DNA of 64,000 bases from Yeosuana aromativorans (GTDB taxonomy: Bacteria; Bacteroidota; Bacteroidia; Flavobacteriales; Flavobacteriaceae): NCBI RefSeq assembly GCF_014646655.1, contig NZ_BMNR01000004.1, positions 62,001 to 126,000 of the forward strand, written 5' to 3'. Positions 8,582 through 17,883 of this stretch are shown piece after piece. The notes below the pieces were generated by a model that had not been told where the DNA came from, did not search any database, and was given only the letters and a program-made list of their open reading frames with translations. A program made the translations under genes and the position numbers. Numbering within the stretch: position 1 is the stretch's first letter; every line of letters starts with the position of its first letter.

Positions 8582-9388
8582 ATGGAAATTGTAGATAAAA
8601 TAACCAGTATCAACACCAATTATTTGGCTTATGCATTGATTGCCTTATTTTATACCGTTGAGCAAATTTTAAGTTCAAAACTTTTATCAAATGAAAAAAA
8701 GGTGAAACACTTGCTTCATAATATACCATTTGAAATTGTGACCTTTATTGTTAATTTATTTTGGGCAGCTGTTGTAGTTGCTTCCATAGAATGGTTGAAC
8801 ACTAATCATATTGGCTTTTTTTATTACATTACAATACCCGTGTGGCTAAAGCTAATTTTAGGAGTTGCCTTGTTAGATTTGACAACCTATTGGTTCCATA
8901 GGATGTCACACAATGTACCTATTTTGTGGCGGTTCCATCGGGTACATCACAGTGATACGAATATGGATTCAACTACCTATTTTAGAGCACATCCCATAGA
9001 GGTCTTATTTTGGTTCGGAACCTCTAATATAGTGGCTTCAGCCATATTTGGACTAGATCTTCTAACTTTAGGATTATATGTTCTTGTAGTAACACCTTTT
9101 CTGGTCATAGAGCATATTGATGTTAATTTACCGGATTGGCTGGACAAAACACTTGGTTGGATATTTACAACTCCAAACCTACATAAAGTCCACCATGAGC
9201 AGGATGAACATTTCACCAATTCAAACTATGCCGATATTTTCATTTTGTGGGATAGACTATTTGGAACATTCAAACACAAACCTGTTGAACAAATTACGTT
9301 TGGTTTAAAAGAGTTTGACCATCCAAAAAAACAAGCCTTTTGGTATCTTTTAAAAAGTCCGTTTATCAATATTAATAAAGACCAATAA
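8582..9388 (+). CDS. Sterol desaturase / fatty acid hydroxylase superfamily protein
   Basis: Integral-membrane di-iron oxygenase family of 268 residues. Hydrophobic helices flank three histidine clusters: WFHRMSH, FHRVHHSD and, near the C terminus, LHKVHHEQDEHF. Together these give the HX3H / HX2HH / HX2HH pattern of the family. Members hydroxylate or desaturate lipids and related molecules; the substrate cannot be told. A TTG at 8576 is also in frame, but ATG 8582 is the better start. It is one of the few clearly catalytic membrane enzymes in the cluster. Confidence 0.88.
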   Translation: MEIVDKITSINTNYLAYALIALFYTVEQILSSKLLSNEKKVKHLLHNIPFEIVTFIVNLFWAAVVVASIEWLNTNHIGFFYYITIPVWLKLILGVALLDLTTYWFHRMSHNVPILWRFHRVHHSDTNMDSTTYFRAHPIEVLFWFGTSNIVASAIFGLDLLTLGLYVLVVTPFLVIEHIDVNLPDWLDKTLGWIFTTPNLHKVHHEQDEHFTNSNYADIFILWDRLFGTFKHKPVEQITFGLKEFDHPKKQAFWYLLKSPFININKDQ

Positions 9389-9424
9389 ATAATTTGAATT
9401 AAATTGTCTTAAATAATATGCAAA

Positions 9425-10594
9425 ATGAAAACTAAAACATTAATTTTCTTTGTTTTTTTAACCCAATACTTTATGGCGCAATCCTATAAAAACATTCATA
9501 ATAATGCAATTGTAGTTGATACACATAATGATATCTTAATGAAAACGGTCCATGATGGTTTTTTAATTGACCAAGACCTATCAGGCAAAACCCATAGTGA
9601 TTTAGCACGTTGGAAAAAAGGTGGCCTGGACGTTCAAGTATTTTCAGTATTTAGTGATGGTGCCACAAAAAATCCCTATGACTTGGCAAATAGGGAAATG
9701 GACAGTCTAGATGCAGCTATTGCCAGAAATCCAGATAAAATTGTAAAGGTCTCCAATTATGAAGAGCTCATTAAGGCAGTAAAACGGCATAAAATAGCTG
9801 CCATGTTTGGTGTTGAAGGTGGTCATATGATAGAAGACGACTTGTCAAAATTAGAAGCATTATACAATAGAGGTGCTCGTTATTTAACCTTAACACATAA
9901 TGTTGCACCTTCTTGGGCAACAAGTGCTGCCGATGAAGTTACCAATCCTAATTTAACTCATAAAGGACTGACTGACTTTGGCAAACAAGTTATAAAACGA
10001 ATGAATGAATTGGGTATGATGATAGACGTGAGCCACTCCGGCGACCAGACCTTTTGGGACGTCATTGGTTTATCTTCAAAACCAATAATAGCTTCACATA
10101 GCTCCGTATATAGTTTAGTTCTTCACCGTCGTAATTTAAAAGACGACCAAATAAAAGCCATTGCCAGAAATGGTGGTGTTATTCAAGTTAACTTTCACCC
10201 CGGATTTATTGACCCAAGTTTTGAAAAAAAAGAAACAATTTTTATAGAAAACCATAAAACCGAAATGGACTCCTTAATGAAAAACGGTTTTGATGATTGG
10301 TATTCACTGGATTACCTTTATAAAAAATATACAGCTGAAGCGGAAACTATGAGACCGCCACTGTCCATGCTTATTGACCATATTGATTACATTGTTAAGT
10401 TAGTTGGTATTGATTATGTTGGTTTGGGCTCTGATTTTGATGGTATTAACCTTACGCCACAAGAACTAGATGATGTTTCTAAATATCCATTAATTACAAA
10501 AGCATTACTGGAAAGAGGTTACAACAAACAAGAAATCAATAAAATATTAGGTAAAAACTTTTTACGGGTTTTAAAAGCCAATGAAATAAAGTAA
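9425..10594 (+). CDS. Secreted M19 membrane dipeptidase
   Basis: Renal-dipeptidase family of 389 residues. An N-terminal signal peptide ends near YFMAQS. Zinc ligands are recognisable: VDTHNDIL (HxD), the bridging Glu in FGVEGGHM, MIDVSHSG and IASHSS. The GLGSDFDG motif near residue 335 is also standard. These enzymes cleave dipeptides, including D-amino-acid-containing ones, in the periplasm. Together with the AmpG-like transporter and the prolyl peptidase next door it suggests peptide processing, though direct evidence is lacking. Confidence 0.92.
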   Translation: MKTKTLIFFVFLTQYFMAQSYKNIHNNAIVVDTHNDILMKTVHDGFLIDQDLSGKTHSDLARWKKGGLDVQVFSVFSDGATKNPYDLANREMDSLDAAIARNPDKIVKVSNYEELIKAVKRHKIAAMFGVEGGHMIEDDLSKLEALYNRGARYLTLTHNVAPSWATSAADEVTNPNLTHKGLTDFGKQVIKRMNELGMMIDVSHSGDQTFWDVIGLSSKPIIASHSSVYSLVLHRRNLKDDQIKAIARNGGVIQVNFHPGFIDPSFEKKETIFIENHKTEMDSLMKNGFDDWYSLDYLYKKYTAEAETMRPPLSMLIDHIDYIVKLVGIDYVGLGSDFDGINLTPQELDDVSKYPLITKALLERGYNKQEINKILGKNFLRVLKANEIK

Positions 10595-10610
10595 CTATTA
10601 GTCCAACATT

Positions 10611-11657
10611 ATGAAAACCACATTTTTTTATTTTCTATTATCATTAACACTCATTGTTAGTTGTAAAGACAGTAACCATTCAAAAGAAAATATTGACTGC
10701 AACCCGAATTACATGGATTATTCCAATAGCCCGGATCAATTGGATGGCGGCATCAATATGATACCCATTACCACGCCCAAAGGCACATTTAATGTTTATA
10801 CAAAACGGATTGGCAACAACCCAAAAATGAAGGTTTTGCTCCTTCATGGCGGACCTGGTGGTACCCATGAAGAGTTTGGGTGTTTTGACGGCTATTTACC
10901 AAAAGAAGGCATTGAATATATTTATTATGACCAGTTGGACTCTTATTACAGCGATAAACCAAACGATTCCAAATTATGGACCACTGACCGTTTTGTAGAG
11001 GAAGTGGAACAAGTGCGTCAAGCTTTAAACCTCAACAAAGACAATTTTTATCTACTCGGCCAATCTTGGGGCGGCATTTTGGCCATGGAGTATGCCTTAA
11101 AATACCAAGATCATCTTAAAGGGCTTATTATCTCTAATATGATGGCTAGTGCTCCTGCGTATGGAAAATATGCCAATGAAGTATTAGGACCTCAATTACC
11201 AAAGGACGTCTTGAGCGAAATCAGAGCATTGGAAGCCAATAAAGACTATACCAATCCTCGATATGAAGAATTGTTAATGAACCATTATTACACCGAACAT
11301 ATTTTAAGAATGCCTCTTGATAAATGGCCTAAATCGGTTAACCTTTTATTTGAGCACCTCAACTACAATATCTATTTATACATGCAAGGACCCAGTGAGT
11401 TTGGCATGGTGGGCAATGCCTCCTTAAAAAATTGGGATGTGTCAGATAGATTGAAAACATTAGCCATTCCTACTCTAGTCATTGGCGCTAAATATGACAC
11501 CATGGACCCCAAATACATGGAATGGATGTCTCACCAAGTTCAGAACGGACGCTTTCTATTGACCAATGGCAGTCACTTATCACAATACGATGACCAAAAA
11601 ACATATTTTAATGGCTTAATTAAATTCATAGAGGATGTAGACAATAAAACATTTTAA
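10611..11657 (+). CDS. Proline iminopeptidase-family alpha/beta hydrolase, lipoprotein
   Basis: The lipoprotein signal ends at lipobox LIVSC (Cys18). The alpha/beta-hydrolase core has the HGGPGG oxyanion motif, nucleophile S152 in GQSWGG, an acid in GAKYDTMDP and a C-terminal His in GSHLSQYDD. This is the S33 tricorn-interacting/proline iminopeptidase pattern, which releases N-terminal Pro or hydrolyses related amides. The lipid anchor puts it in the periplasm or at the cell surface, unlike the cytoplasmic classical PIPs. Gap to the dipeptidase is 16 bp. Confidence 0.85.
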   Translation: MKTTFFYFLLSLTLIVSCKDSNHSKENIDCNPNYMDYSNSPDQLDGGINMIPITTPKGTFNVYTKRIGNNPKMKVLLLHGGPGGTHEEFGCFDGYLPKEGIEYIYYDQLDSYYSDKPNDSKLWTTDRFVEEVEQVRQALNLNKDNFYLLGQSWGGILAMEYALKYQDHLKGLIISNMMASAPAYGKYANEVLGPQLPKDVLSEIRALEANKDYTNPRYEELLMNHYYTEHILRMPLDKWPKSVNLLFEHLNYNIYLYMQGPSEFGMVGNASLKNWDVSDRLKTLAIPTLVIGAKYDTMDPKYMEWMSHQVQNGRFLLTNGSHLSQYDDQKTYFNGLIKFIEDVDNKTF

Positions 11658-11695
11658 TTACATTTATAAGACCAACTAGAACCAACCAACCAACC

Positions 11696-12739
11696 ATGAA
11701 TTTAAAACCAACCCTAATTATTGCTGTAGCTCTAAGTATATTAAGCTTGAGCATATGGGAATTGTATTGGCGCTCTCAAACAGATCATTTCAAAGCAGGT
11801 TTAGAAGATGATAGGTATCTGTGGGCAAAAGAAAGGGCAAAAGTAGAAACGGCTACCACCCAAGATATTGTTCTTATTGGTTCTTCAAGAACTGGTTTTA
11901 ATTTTAATACCCATGTTTGGGAAGAGGTTCAAGGTATAAAACCTATAAATCTTTCTACAGATGGAAAACCACCTGGTCCCTTTTTAGATGACATAGTTCA
12001 TAATACATCCTTCAATGGAACCATTGTTATTGGTATAACACCCGTGTTTTGGTTTGACAAAGCAAATAATACATGGTGGAAAGGTGCTCAAAAATGGGTA
12101 GATCATTACCATGACGAAACCTATGCACAAAAACTTGGTTATTTCCTATCAAAACCACTGCAAAGGCATTTAGTAATGCTGACATCATCTGAACTTAAAT
12201 TCTACAATGATTTAGATTTAAAATCGCTAATAAACAGAATTTACATTCCAGGAAGAATTGAAGAAGAACGTATGCTTTACAATTTCAGTTATCACGATGA
12301 AGATAGAAACCTGATAATGTTTCCTGCAATGATTAACGAACCAAACTTTGCAAAAAAAATACAATATGTATGGAGCGGTTTTCTCCCCTATTTACCTGAA
12401 TATGAAACAATAAAAGATGATATGCCTGAAATTTTTGAATACTATCGTAATGTCATAAATCTTTTTAAGGCTCGTGGTGGTAAAATTATTTTTGTGCGCC
12501 ACAAATCTGAAGAAGAATGGAATAAACATACTAAAAGAATGTTACCTCGGGAAAAAGTTTATGATCCATTCATGAAAATGATCAATTGCCCCTCTTATCA
12601 TTTTGAAGATTATGAGTTTATGTCTAAATACACCTTGCCTGATTGGTCCCATATGTATTATACAGACGCTTTAAAATACACTAAGGATATAGTAACTAAA
12701 ATGATTGAAGATGGTCATCTCCAATCTTATAAAAATTAA
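11696..12739 (+). CDS. Membrane-anchored SGNH-like protein, copy 1
   Basis: A 347-residue protein with an N-terminal anchor (about 5-25, LIIAVALSILSLSIW) and an extracytoplasmic domain. LIGSSRTGFNF looks like an SGNH block-I Ser motif, and LPDWSHMYYTDA near the C terminus supplies a DxxH block-V-like pair; the Gly and Asn blocks are less clear. It is a tandem paralogue of the next gene and precedes an MBOAT acyltransferase, an arrangement like the AlgJ/AlgX-AlgI and DltD-DltB pairs. I infer a partner in acyl transfer. Its start directly abuts four AACC units. Confidence 0.6.
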   Translation: MNLKPTLIIAVALSILSLSIWELYWRSQTDHFKAGLEDDRYLWAKERAKVETATTQDIVLIGSSRTGFNFNTHVWEEVQGIKPINLSTDGKPPGPFLDDIVHNTSFNGTIVIGITPVFWFDKANNTWWKGAQKWVDHYHDETYAQKLGYFLSKPLQRHLVMLTSSELKFYNDLDLKSLINRIYIPGRIEEERMLYNFSYHDEDRNLIMFPAMINEPNFAKKIQYVWSGFLPYLPEYETIKDDMPEIFEYYRNVINLFKARGGKIIFVRHKSEEEWNKHTKRMLPREKVYDPFMKMINCPSYHFEDYEFMSKYTLPDWSHMYYTDALKYTKDIVTKMIEDGHLQSYKN

Positions 12740-12761
12740 AAATAATTTAAACCAACCAATT

Positions 12762-13799
12762 ATGAATTTAAAACAAACCTTAATTATTGCTTTTACGCTT
12801 GGCGTAATAAGTATTAGTGCTTGGGAATTCTACTGGCGTTCACAAGGACTTCAGCCAAATATTGATGACAATAAAAACTTATGGGCCAATCAGCGGGCAA
12901 AACTTGAAAATTATGACGATAAAACCGTTGTTTTTATTGGATCTTCAAGAATTCTATATGACATACAATTGGACATTTGGGAAAAGGAAACTGGCACTAA
13001 TGCTATTGAATTAGCAACCCAGGGCGCTTCGCCAATACCTGTTTTTAGGGATATTGTCGAAAACACAACGTTTAATGGAACTCTTTTGGTTGGCGTAACT
13101 CCTCCGTTGTTTTTTGCTTCTGCCAATCCAGAAGCCCCGTTTAATAAACGTTCCCAATCTTTAGTTGACTATGATAAAAAAAGAACCTATGCACAAATAT
13201 TAAATCATAAGTTATCAGTGCCTTTACAACAAAATCTTGCTTTTATACGTGATGGTGACGAAAGTTGGGATTCAGATGTTGATTTAAAAACACTACTTAA
13301 GCAAATTCATATTGGAACAAGAGAAGGTCCTGCTTATCCACCATTCAATAATTTTGAAGATATTTCACTTGACAGACATATGAAAATGCCTGAAAGAATG
13401 GTAACAGATACAGCTTATGCCAATACCGTAAAAAAAGTTTGGACTTCCTTACTTTCTGGCGACATGCCGCCACCAGATAAAGAATCCACAACCAATGCCT
13501 TTGTTGAACTAGCTGAAAAATTCAAGAAAAGAGGAGGCAATTTAATATTGGTAAGATGTCCATCATCAGGTCTATTTAAAGAAATAGAAAGTAAGGCATT
13601 TTCAAAAGAACAGTTCTGGGACGAGCTTGTAACCAAAACTAAAGCGAAGGCATATAATTATCAAGATTATAGCCAATTTAAAGACCTCTTTTGTCCTGAA
13701 TGGTCGCATCTAGCAGCAAAAGATGCACAGTTTTTCACAAAAGAACTCATTAAAATTATGAAAGCCGATGGCGCTTTAACCAACCTTAAAACCAACTAA
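12762..13799 (+). CDS. Membrane-anchored SGNH-like protein, copy 2
   Basis: Paralogue of the preceding gene: both begin MNLK-TLIIA and continue with a W-E-x-YWRSQ juxtamembrane motif, then GSSR and a late (D/E)WSH. Here the acidic residue of the DxxH-like motif is Glu (CPEWSHLAAKDA). The predicted start is ATG 12762; an upstream in-frame codon at 12705 would overlap the previous gene, and the first codons are nearly identical in DNA to copy 1, which supports 12762. It ends 2 bp before the MBOAT gene, so translation is probably coupled. Confidence 0.6.
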   Translation: MNLKQTLIIAFTLGVISISAWEFYWRSQGLQPNIDDNKNLWANQRAKLENYDDKTVVFIGSSRILYDIQLDIWEKETGTNAIELATQGASPIPVFRDIVENTTFNGTLLVGVTPPLFFASANPEAPFNKRSQSLVDYDKKRTYAQILNHKLSVPLQQNLAFIRDGDESWDSDVDLKTLLKQIHIGTREGPAYPPFNNFEDISLDRHMKMPERMVTDTAYANTVKKVWTSLLSGDMPPPDKESTTNAFVELAEKFKKRGGNLILVRCPSSGLFKEIESKAFSKEQFWDELVTKTKAKAYNYQDYSQFKDLFCPEWSHLAAKDAQFFTKELIKIMKADGALTNLKTN

Positions 13800-13801
13800 T
13801 C

Positions 13802-15217
13802 ATGTTATTCAATTCATTAAGTTTCGTCGTCTTTTTAGTCATTGTACTCGCACTATACTATTCAAAACTATTTAGTTGGACCGGTAAAAAACGCATGTTG
13901 CTTTTTGCCAGTTACGTGTTTTATGGATTATGGAATCCACCTTTAGTCATCTTACTATGGATATCAACTGCAGTAGATTGGGTTACAGGAAAAAAACTGG
14001 CCACAGAAGAGAACAAACGCAAAAGATTATACTGGTTGCTATTGAGCATGGTGGTCAACTTGGGTTTTTTAACCTTTTTTAAATACCGTGATTTTCTTTT
14101 GGACAATTTCACTACCGTTGTAAACAGTTATGGCTACGGATATCATGCCGCCAAAATGGATATTATTCTACCCATGGGAATCTCCTTTTACACCTTCCAA
14201 ACCATGTCTTACACCATAGACATGTATTTAAAACGTACGGAACGTGCTAAAACATTCCTGGATTTTGCTTTATATGTTACCTTCTTTCCACAACTGGTGG
14301 CGGGCCCAATTGTAAGGGCACAAGATTTAATTTCTCAATTTTATGAAGAAAAAAGAGCTACGGTCAATCAATTTATTTGGGGCTTGTTTTTACTGACTCT
14401 AGGACTATTTCAAAAAGTGGTCATGGCTGACACGTTACTTTCAGATACTGTTGATAAAGTCTATGGTGCCGGTAAAATATTGAATTTCTGGGATGCTTGG
14501 ATGGGAACCTTGGCATTTTCGGGACAGATATTTTTTGATTTTGCGGGCTATTCAACCTGTGCCATCGGAATTGCTTTAATGCTAGGCATCATTTTACCAG
14601 ACAACTTTAAATATCCCTATGGTTCATTGGGCTTTTCAGATTTATGGAAACGCTGGCACATCACTTTATCAACTTGGTTACGAGACTATTTGTACATTCC
14701 ATTGGGCGGAAACAGACATGGTGTGGCAAGAATGTATGCCGCTCTCATGATAACCATGCTGTTGGGTGGTCTTTGGCATGGTGCAGCGTGGACCTTTATA
14801 GTTTGGGGTGGTTTACACGGTACGTATCTCATTTTAGAACGATTACAACGTAAATATATTCCCTTTAAAATAACCGCTTGGAATGGTATGTTTTTAGCGT
14901 TCACAACATTTACCTGCGTTAATATTACTTGGGTGTTTTTTAGGGCCAGGGAATTTAAAACCGCTTGGAACATGATAACATCCATGTTTTATCTAAATCC
15001 TGATGGCGACAAAGTTTTAGCCTCTTTTGATATTCTAAAAGTAGGCATTATCATTGGAATTTTGTTTCTGTGCCATTGGTTTATGAGAAACACCTCGGTT
15101 GAAGCCGTATCAAAAAAAATGCATCCATGGGCTCTTGGGGCAGTATGGGCTTTTATGTTTTTCTTGATTGTCATTGCTCAAGGTAGTGGCGAACAGTTTA
15201 TTTATTTTCAATTTTAA
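13802..15217 (+). CDS. MBOAT family O-acyltransferase (AlgI/DltB-like)
   Basis: A 471-residue polytopic membrane protein. MBOAT signatures are KRWHITLSTWLRDYLYIPLG and GLWHGAAWTFIVWGGLHG; the second contains H326 and the family's catalytic-type histidine H339. MVAGPIVRAQDLISQ is also conserved in AlgI-like members. Such proteins pass an acyl group across the membrane to an extracellular acceptor, usually working with an SGNH-fold partner, here probably the two genes just upstream. The acceptor (glycan, lipid or teichoic-acid-like polymer) is unknown. Confidence 0.92.
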   Translation: MLFNSLSFVVFLVIVLALYYSKLFSWTGKKRMLLFASYVFYGLWNPPLVILLWISTAVDWVTGKKLATEENKRKRLYWLLLSMVVNLGFLTFFKYRDFLLDNFTTVVNSYGYGYHAAKMDIILPMGISFYTFQTMSYTIDMYLKRTERAKTFLDFALYVTFFPQLVAGPIVRAQDLISQFYEEKRATVNQFIWGLFLLTLGLFQKVVMADTLLSDTVDKVYGAGKILNFWDAWMGTLAFSGQIFFDFAGYSTCAIGIALMLGIILPDNFKYPYGSLGFSDLWKRWHITLSTWLRDYLYIPLGGNRHGVARMYAALMITMLLGGLWHGAAWTFIVWGGLHGTYLILERLQRKYIPFKITAWNGMFLAFTTFTCVNITWVFFRAREFKTAWNMITSMFYLNPDGDKVLASFDILKVGIIIGILFLCHWFMRNTSVEAVSKKMHPWALGAVWAFMFFLIVIAQGSGEQFIYFQF

Positions 15218-15223
15218 AAAAGT

Positions 15224-16678
15224 ATGATAATAATGAAATCCTTTTCAAAAAAAGTCTATGGGTTTGAAATAATAATGCTCTTGTTGATAGGCAATTTGGT
15301 GTTTGCTCAAAATTTTTCACAAGAGGTTAAAAAATTTACAACCGTAGACACAAACACCGTTGCCATTAAAAATGTAACCATTATTGACGGAACTGGCGCA
15401 CCTGAAAAACAAAATCAAACACTGGTTTTCAGTCAAGGTAAAATTGTACAATTAGGGGATAATTCAACAGTTAAAATTCCAAAAAACACATTGGTTATAG
15501 ATGGAAGCAACAAAACAGTCATGCCTGGATTGGTGATGCTTCATGAACATATGTATATGCCATCAAGTACTACGCCATATCCAAACACGAAACAATTACC
15601 TATCAGTTTTCCACGTCTTTATTTTGCCTCTGGAGCTACAACCATAAGAACTTGTGGAAGTATAGAACCATATTCAGATTTAAGAATCAAAAAAGATATA
15701 GAATCTGGATTATATCCCGGACCCAACATTGATATTACGGCACCTTATCTGGAAGGAAAAGAAGCTATGTTCCCTCAAATGAATGAGTTAAAAAATCCGG
15801 AAGATGCCATTGCATTTGTTAATTACTGGGCAGATCAGGGTTTTACATCTTTCAAGGCTTATATGGCTATTGATAAACAAATGTTAAAAGCAGCTATTGA
15901 CGCCGTTCATAAGCGAGATTTGAAAATTACAGGTCATTTATGTGCGATTACCTATCGTGAAGCTGCTGAGTTGGGCATTGATAATTTAGAGCATGGCTTT
16001 TTTGCAAGCACTGATTTTGTGTCTGATAAAAAAGAAAATGAATGTCCGACAACAGGAGATCAGTCGATTGCTGATTTAGATACTACCAGTAGCGAGGTAA
16101 AAGATTTGATGCAATTTTTAATTGATAAAAAAGTTGGTATTACTTCTACACTAGCAGTTTTAGAAGGATTTATAACTACGCAACCTGAAACTTCAAATAT
16201 CGTTCTTAATGCCATGTCACCAGATACAAAAAATAACTATTTAAGTTTTCTGAAAAGATTCAAACAGGTAACTACACCTTATTATATGGACAAAGCTTAT
16301 GAAAATAATGCCAAAATGGAAAAGCAATTTTATGATATGGGAGGTTTGCTTACAGTTGGAACGGATCCCACAGGAAATGGAGGAACCTTAGCTGGATATG
16401 GAACTTGGCGGACCATTGAATTATTAGTTGAAGCTGACGGATTTACCCCTTTAGAAGCTATAAAAATAGCAACCTTAAATGGTGCTATAGCATTAGGTTT
16501 TGATCTTACTATAGGAACTTTAGAAATTGGTAAAAATGCTGATGTGCTTTTAATAGATGGAGATCCTTCAAAAAACATCAGTGATATTAGAAAAGTACAG
16601 TATGTATTTAGAAACGGTGTTGGTTATGATTCTAAAAAATTATTTGAATCGGTAAATGGTACAGTAGGAATAGATTAA
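15224..16678 (+). CDS. Secreted amidohydrolase, imidazolonepropionase-like
   Basis: A metal-dependent hydrolase of 484 residues with a signal peptide (about 10-29, ending LVFAQ). MPGLVMLHEHMYMP gives the HxH metal motif, GHLCAITYREAAELG and IDNLEHGFF give the further His ligands, and LTVGTDPTG gives the catalytic Asp. The C-terminal LGTLEIGKNADVLLIDGDP is the usual small beta-sandwich end. Related secreted enzymes act on peptides such as Xaa-Pro dipeptides, so a role with the nearby peptidases is plausible. ATG 15233 is an alternative start. Confidence 0.85.
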   Translation: MIIMKSFSKKVYGFEIIMLLLIGNLVFAQNFSQEVKKFTTVDTNTVAIKNVTIIDGTGAPEKQNQTLVFSQGKIVQLGDNSTVKIPKNTLVIDGSNKTVMPGLVMLHEHMYMPSSTTPYPNTKQLPISFPRLYFASGATTIRTCGSIEPYSDLRIKKDIESGLYPGPNIDITAPYLEGKEAMFPQMNELKNPEDAIAFVNYWADQGFTSFKAYMAIDKQMLKAAIDAVHKRDLKITGHLCAITYREAAELGIDNLEHGFFASTDFVSDKKENECPTTGDQSIADLDTTSSEVKDLMQFLIDKKVGITSTLAVLEGFITTQPETSNIVLNAMSPDTKNNYLSFLKRFKQVTTPYYMDKAYENNAKMEKQFYDMGGLLTVGTDPTGNGGTLAGYGTWRTIELLVEADGFTPLEAIKIATLNGAIALGFDLTIGTLEIGKNADVLLIDGDPSKNISDIRKVQYVFRNGVGYDSKKLFESVNGTVGID

Positions 16679-16686
16679 AAACAAAT

Positions 16687-17868
16687 ATGAAAATTAAAAC
16701 CAACCGTATAGAATCCATTGACATATTAAGAGGTGTGGTAATGGTGATCATGGCATTAGACCATGTCCGTGATTATTTTTATTATGGATCGTTTTTTAGC
16801 GACCCAACCAATTTAGAAACCACAACACCCTTTTTGTTTTTTACGCGTTTTATAACCCATTATTGCGCTCCGGTATTTGTGTTTTTGGCAGGGACCTCTG
16901 CTTTTCTTTATGGTAGTAAAAAAACCAAGAACGAGCTGTTTAAATTTTTATTGACCCGTGGTATTTGGTTGATTTTTTTAGAAATTATAGTAAACAATCT
17001 CATTTGGAAATTTGACATCACGTTTAGCAGGCTTATTCTTCAAGTTATTTGGGCCATTGGCTTTAGCATGATAACACTTTCATTTCTAATTTATTTACCA
17101 AAAAAAACACTGGTGATTGTTGGTTTAATAATTGTTTTTGGGCATAACACTTTAGATGGAATTGTTAGAAATGGCAATGGCTTAACAGACATTGTTTGGT
17201 ACTTACTGCATCAACCAAATTTTATCCCTTTTGGAAACAATCAGGATATTGGTATATATTATCCCGTTTTGCCTTGGATTGGCATCATGGTTTTGGGCTA
17301 CTGTTTTGGACAGTTTTATGCAAAAGATTTTGATGTAAAAATCAGAAAAAAATGGTTGTTAATTATTGGCGTTACTTCTATTGCTATATTCTTTATAATT
17401 AGAGGTATTAATATTTATGGCGATTTGGTGCCATGGTCCGTTCAAGATACCACTACCAAAACCATATTATCCTTCTTCAATGTTACCAAATATCCACCTT
17501 CATTAGATTACGTATTAATAACAATGGGACCTGCATTGTTGTTTTTATATGGAATTGAATCAGTAAAAAATAAGCTGACCAATTTCTTTTTGGTCTTCGG
17601 TAGGGTGCCTCTGTTCTATTACTTTTTGCATGTATTGGTCATTCATATAGTTGCCATTATAGGAATGATGCTTTTTGGTGGCAATTGGCACGATATGATT
17701 TTAACAAAAGACGTGTTTACACACACCAAGTTAATAAACTATGGCTATTCCTTGTTTGTCGTGTATTTAGTTTGGATTGGTGTTGTACTACTTCTCTATC
17801 CTTTTTGTAAAAAATATATGGTTTATAAAGCCAACAATAAGGATAAATGGTGGTTGAGTTATTTGTAA
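16687..17868 (+). CDS. DUF1624 / HGSNAT-like membrane acyltransferase
   Basis: A 393-residue protein with about 10 membrane segments. Its N terminus RIESIDILRGVVMVIMALDH is the hallmark of the DUF1624 / heparan-alpha-glucosaminide N-acetyltransferase-like group. HYCAPVFVFLAGTSAFLYG follows and is also family-typical. Relatives are thought to carry acetyl or acyl groups across membranes. It is the second putative transmembrane acyltransferase of the cluster after the MBOAT protein. The gap to the amidohydrolase is 8 bp. Confidence 0.82.
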   Translation: MKIKTNRIESIDILRGVVMVIMALDHVRDYFYYGSFFSDPTNLETTTPFLFFTRFITHYCAPVFVFLAGTSAFLYGSKKTKNELFKFLLTRGIWLIFLEIIVNNLIWKFDITFSRLILQVIWAIGFSMITLSFLIYLPKKTLVIVGLIIVFGHNTLDGIVRNGNGLTDIVWYLLHQPNFIPFGNNQDIGIYYPVLPWIGIMVLGYCFGQFYAKDFDVKIRKKWLLIIGVTSIAIFFIIRGINIYGDLVPWSVQDTTTKTILSFFNVTKYPPSLDYVLITMGPALLFLYGIESVKNKLTNFFLVFGRVPLFYYFLHVLVIHIVAIIGMMLFGGNWHDMILTKDVFTHTKLINYGYSLFVVYLVWIGVVLLLYPFCKKYMVYKANNKDKWWLSYL

Positions 17869-17883
17869 ATAATCTTTTAAGTT

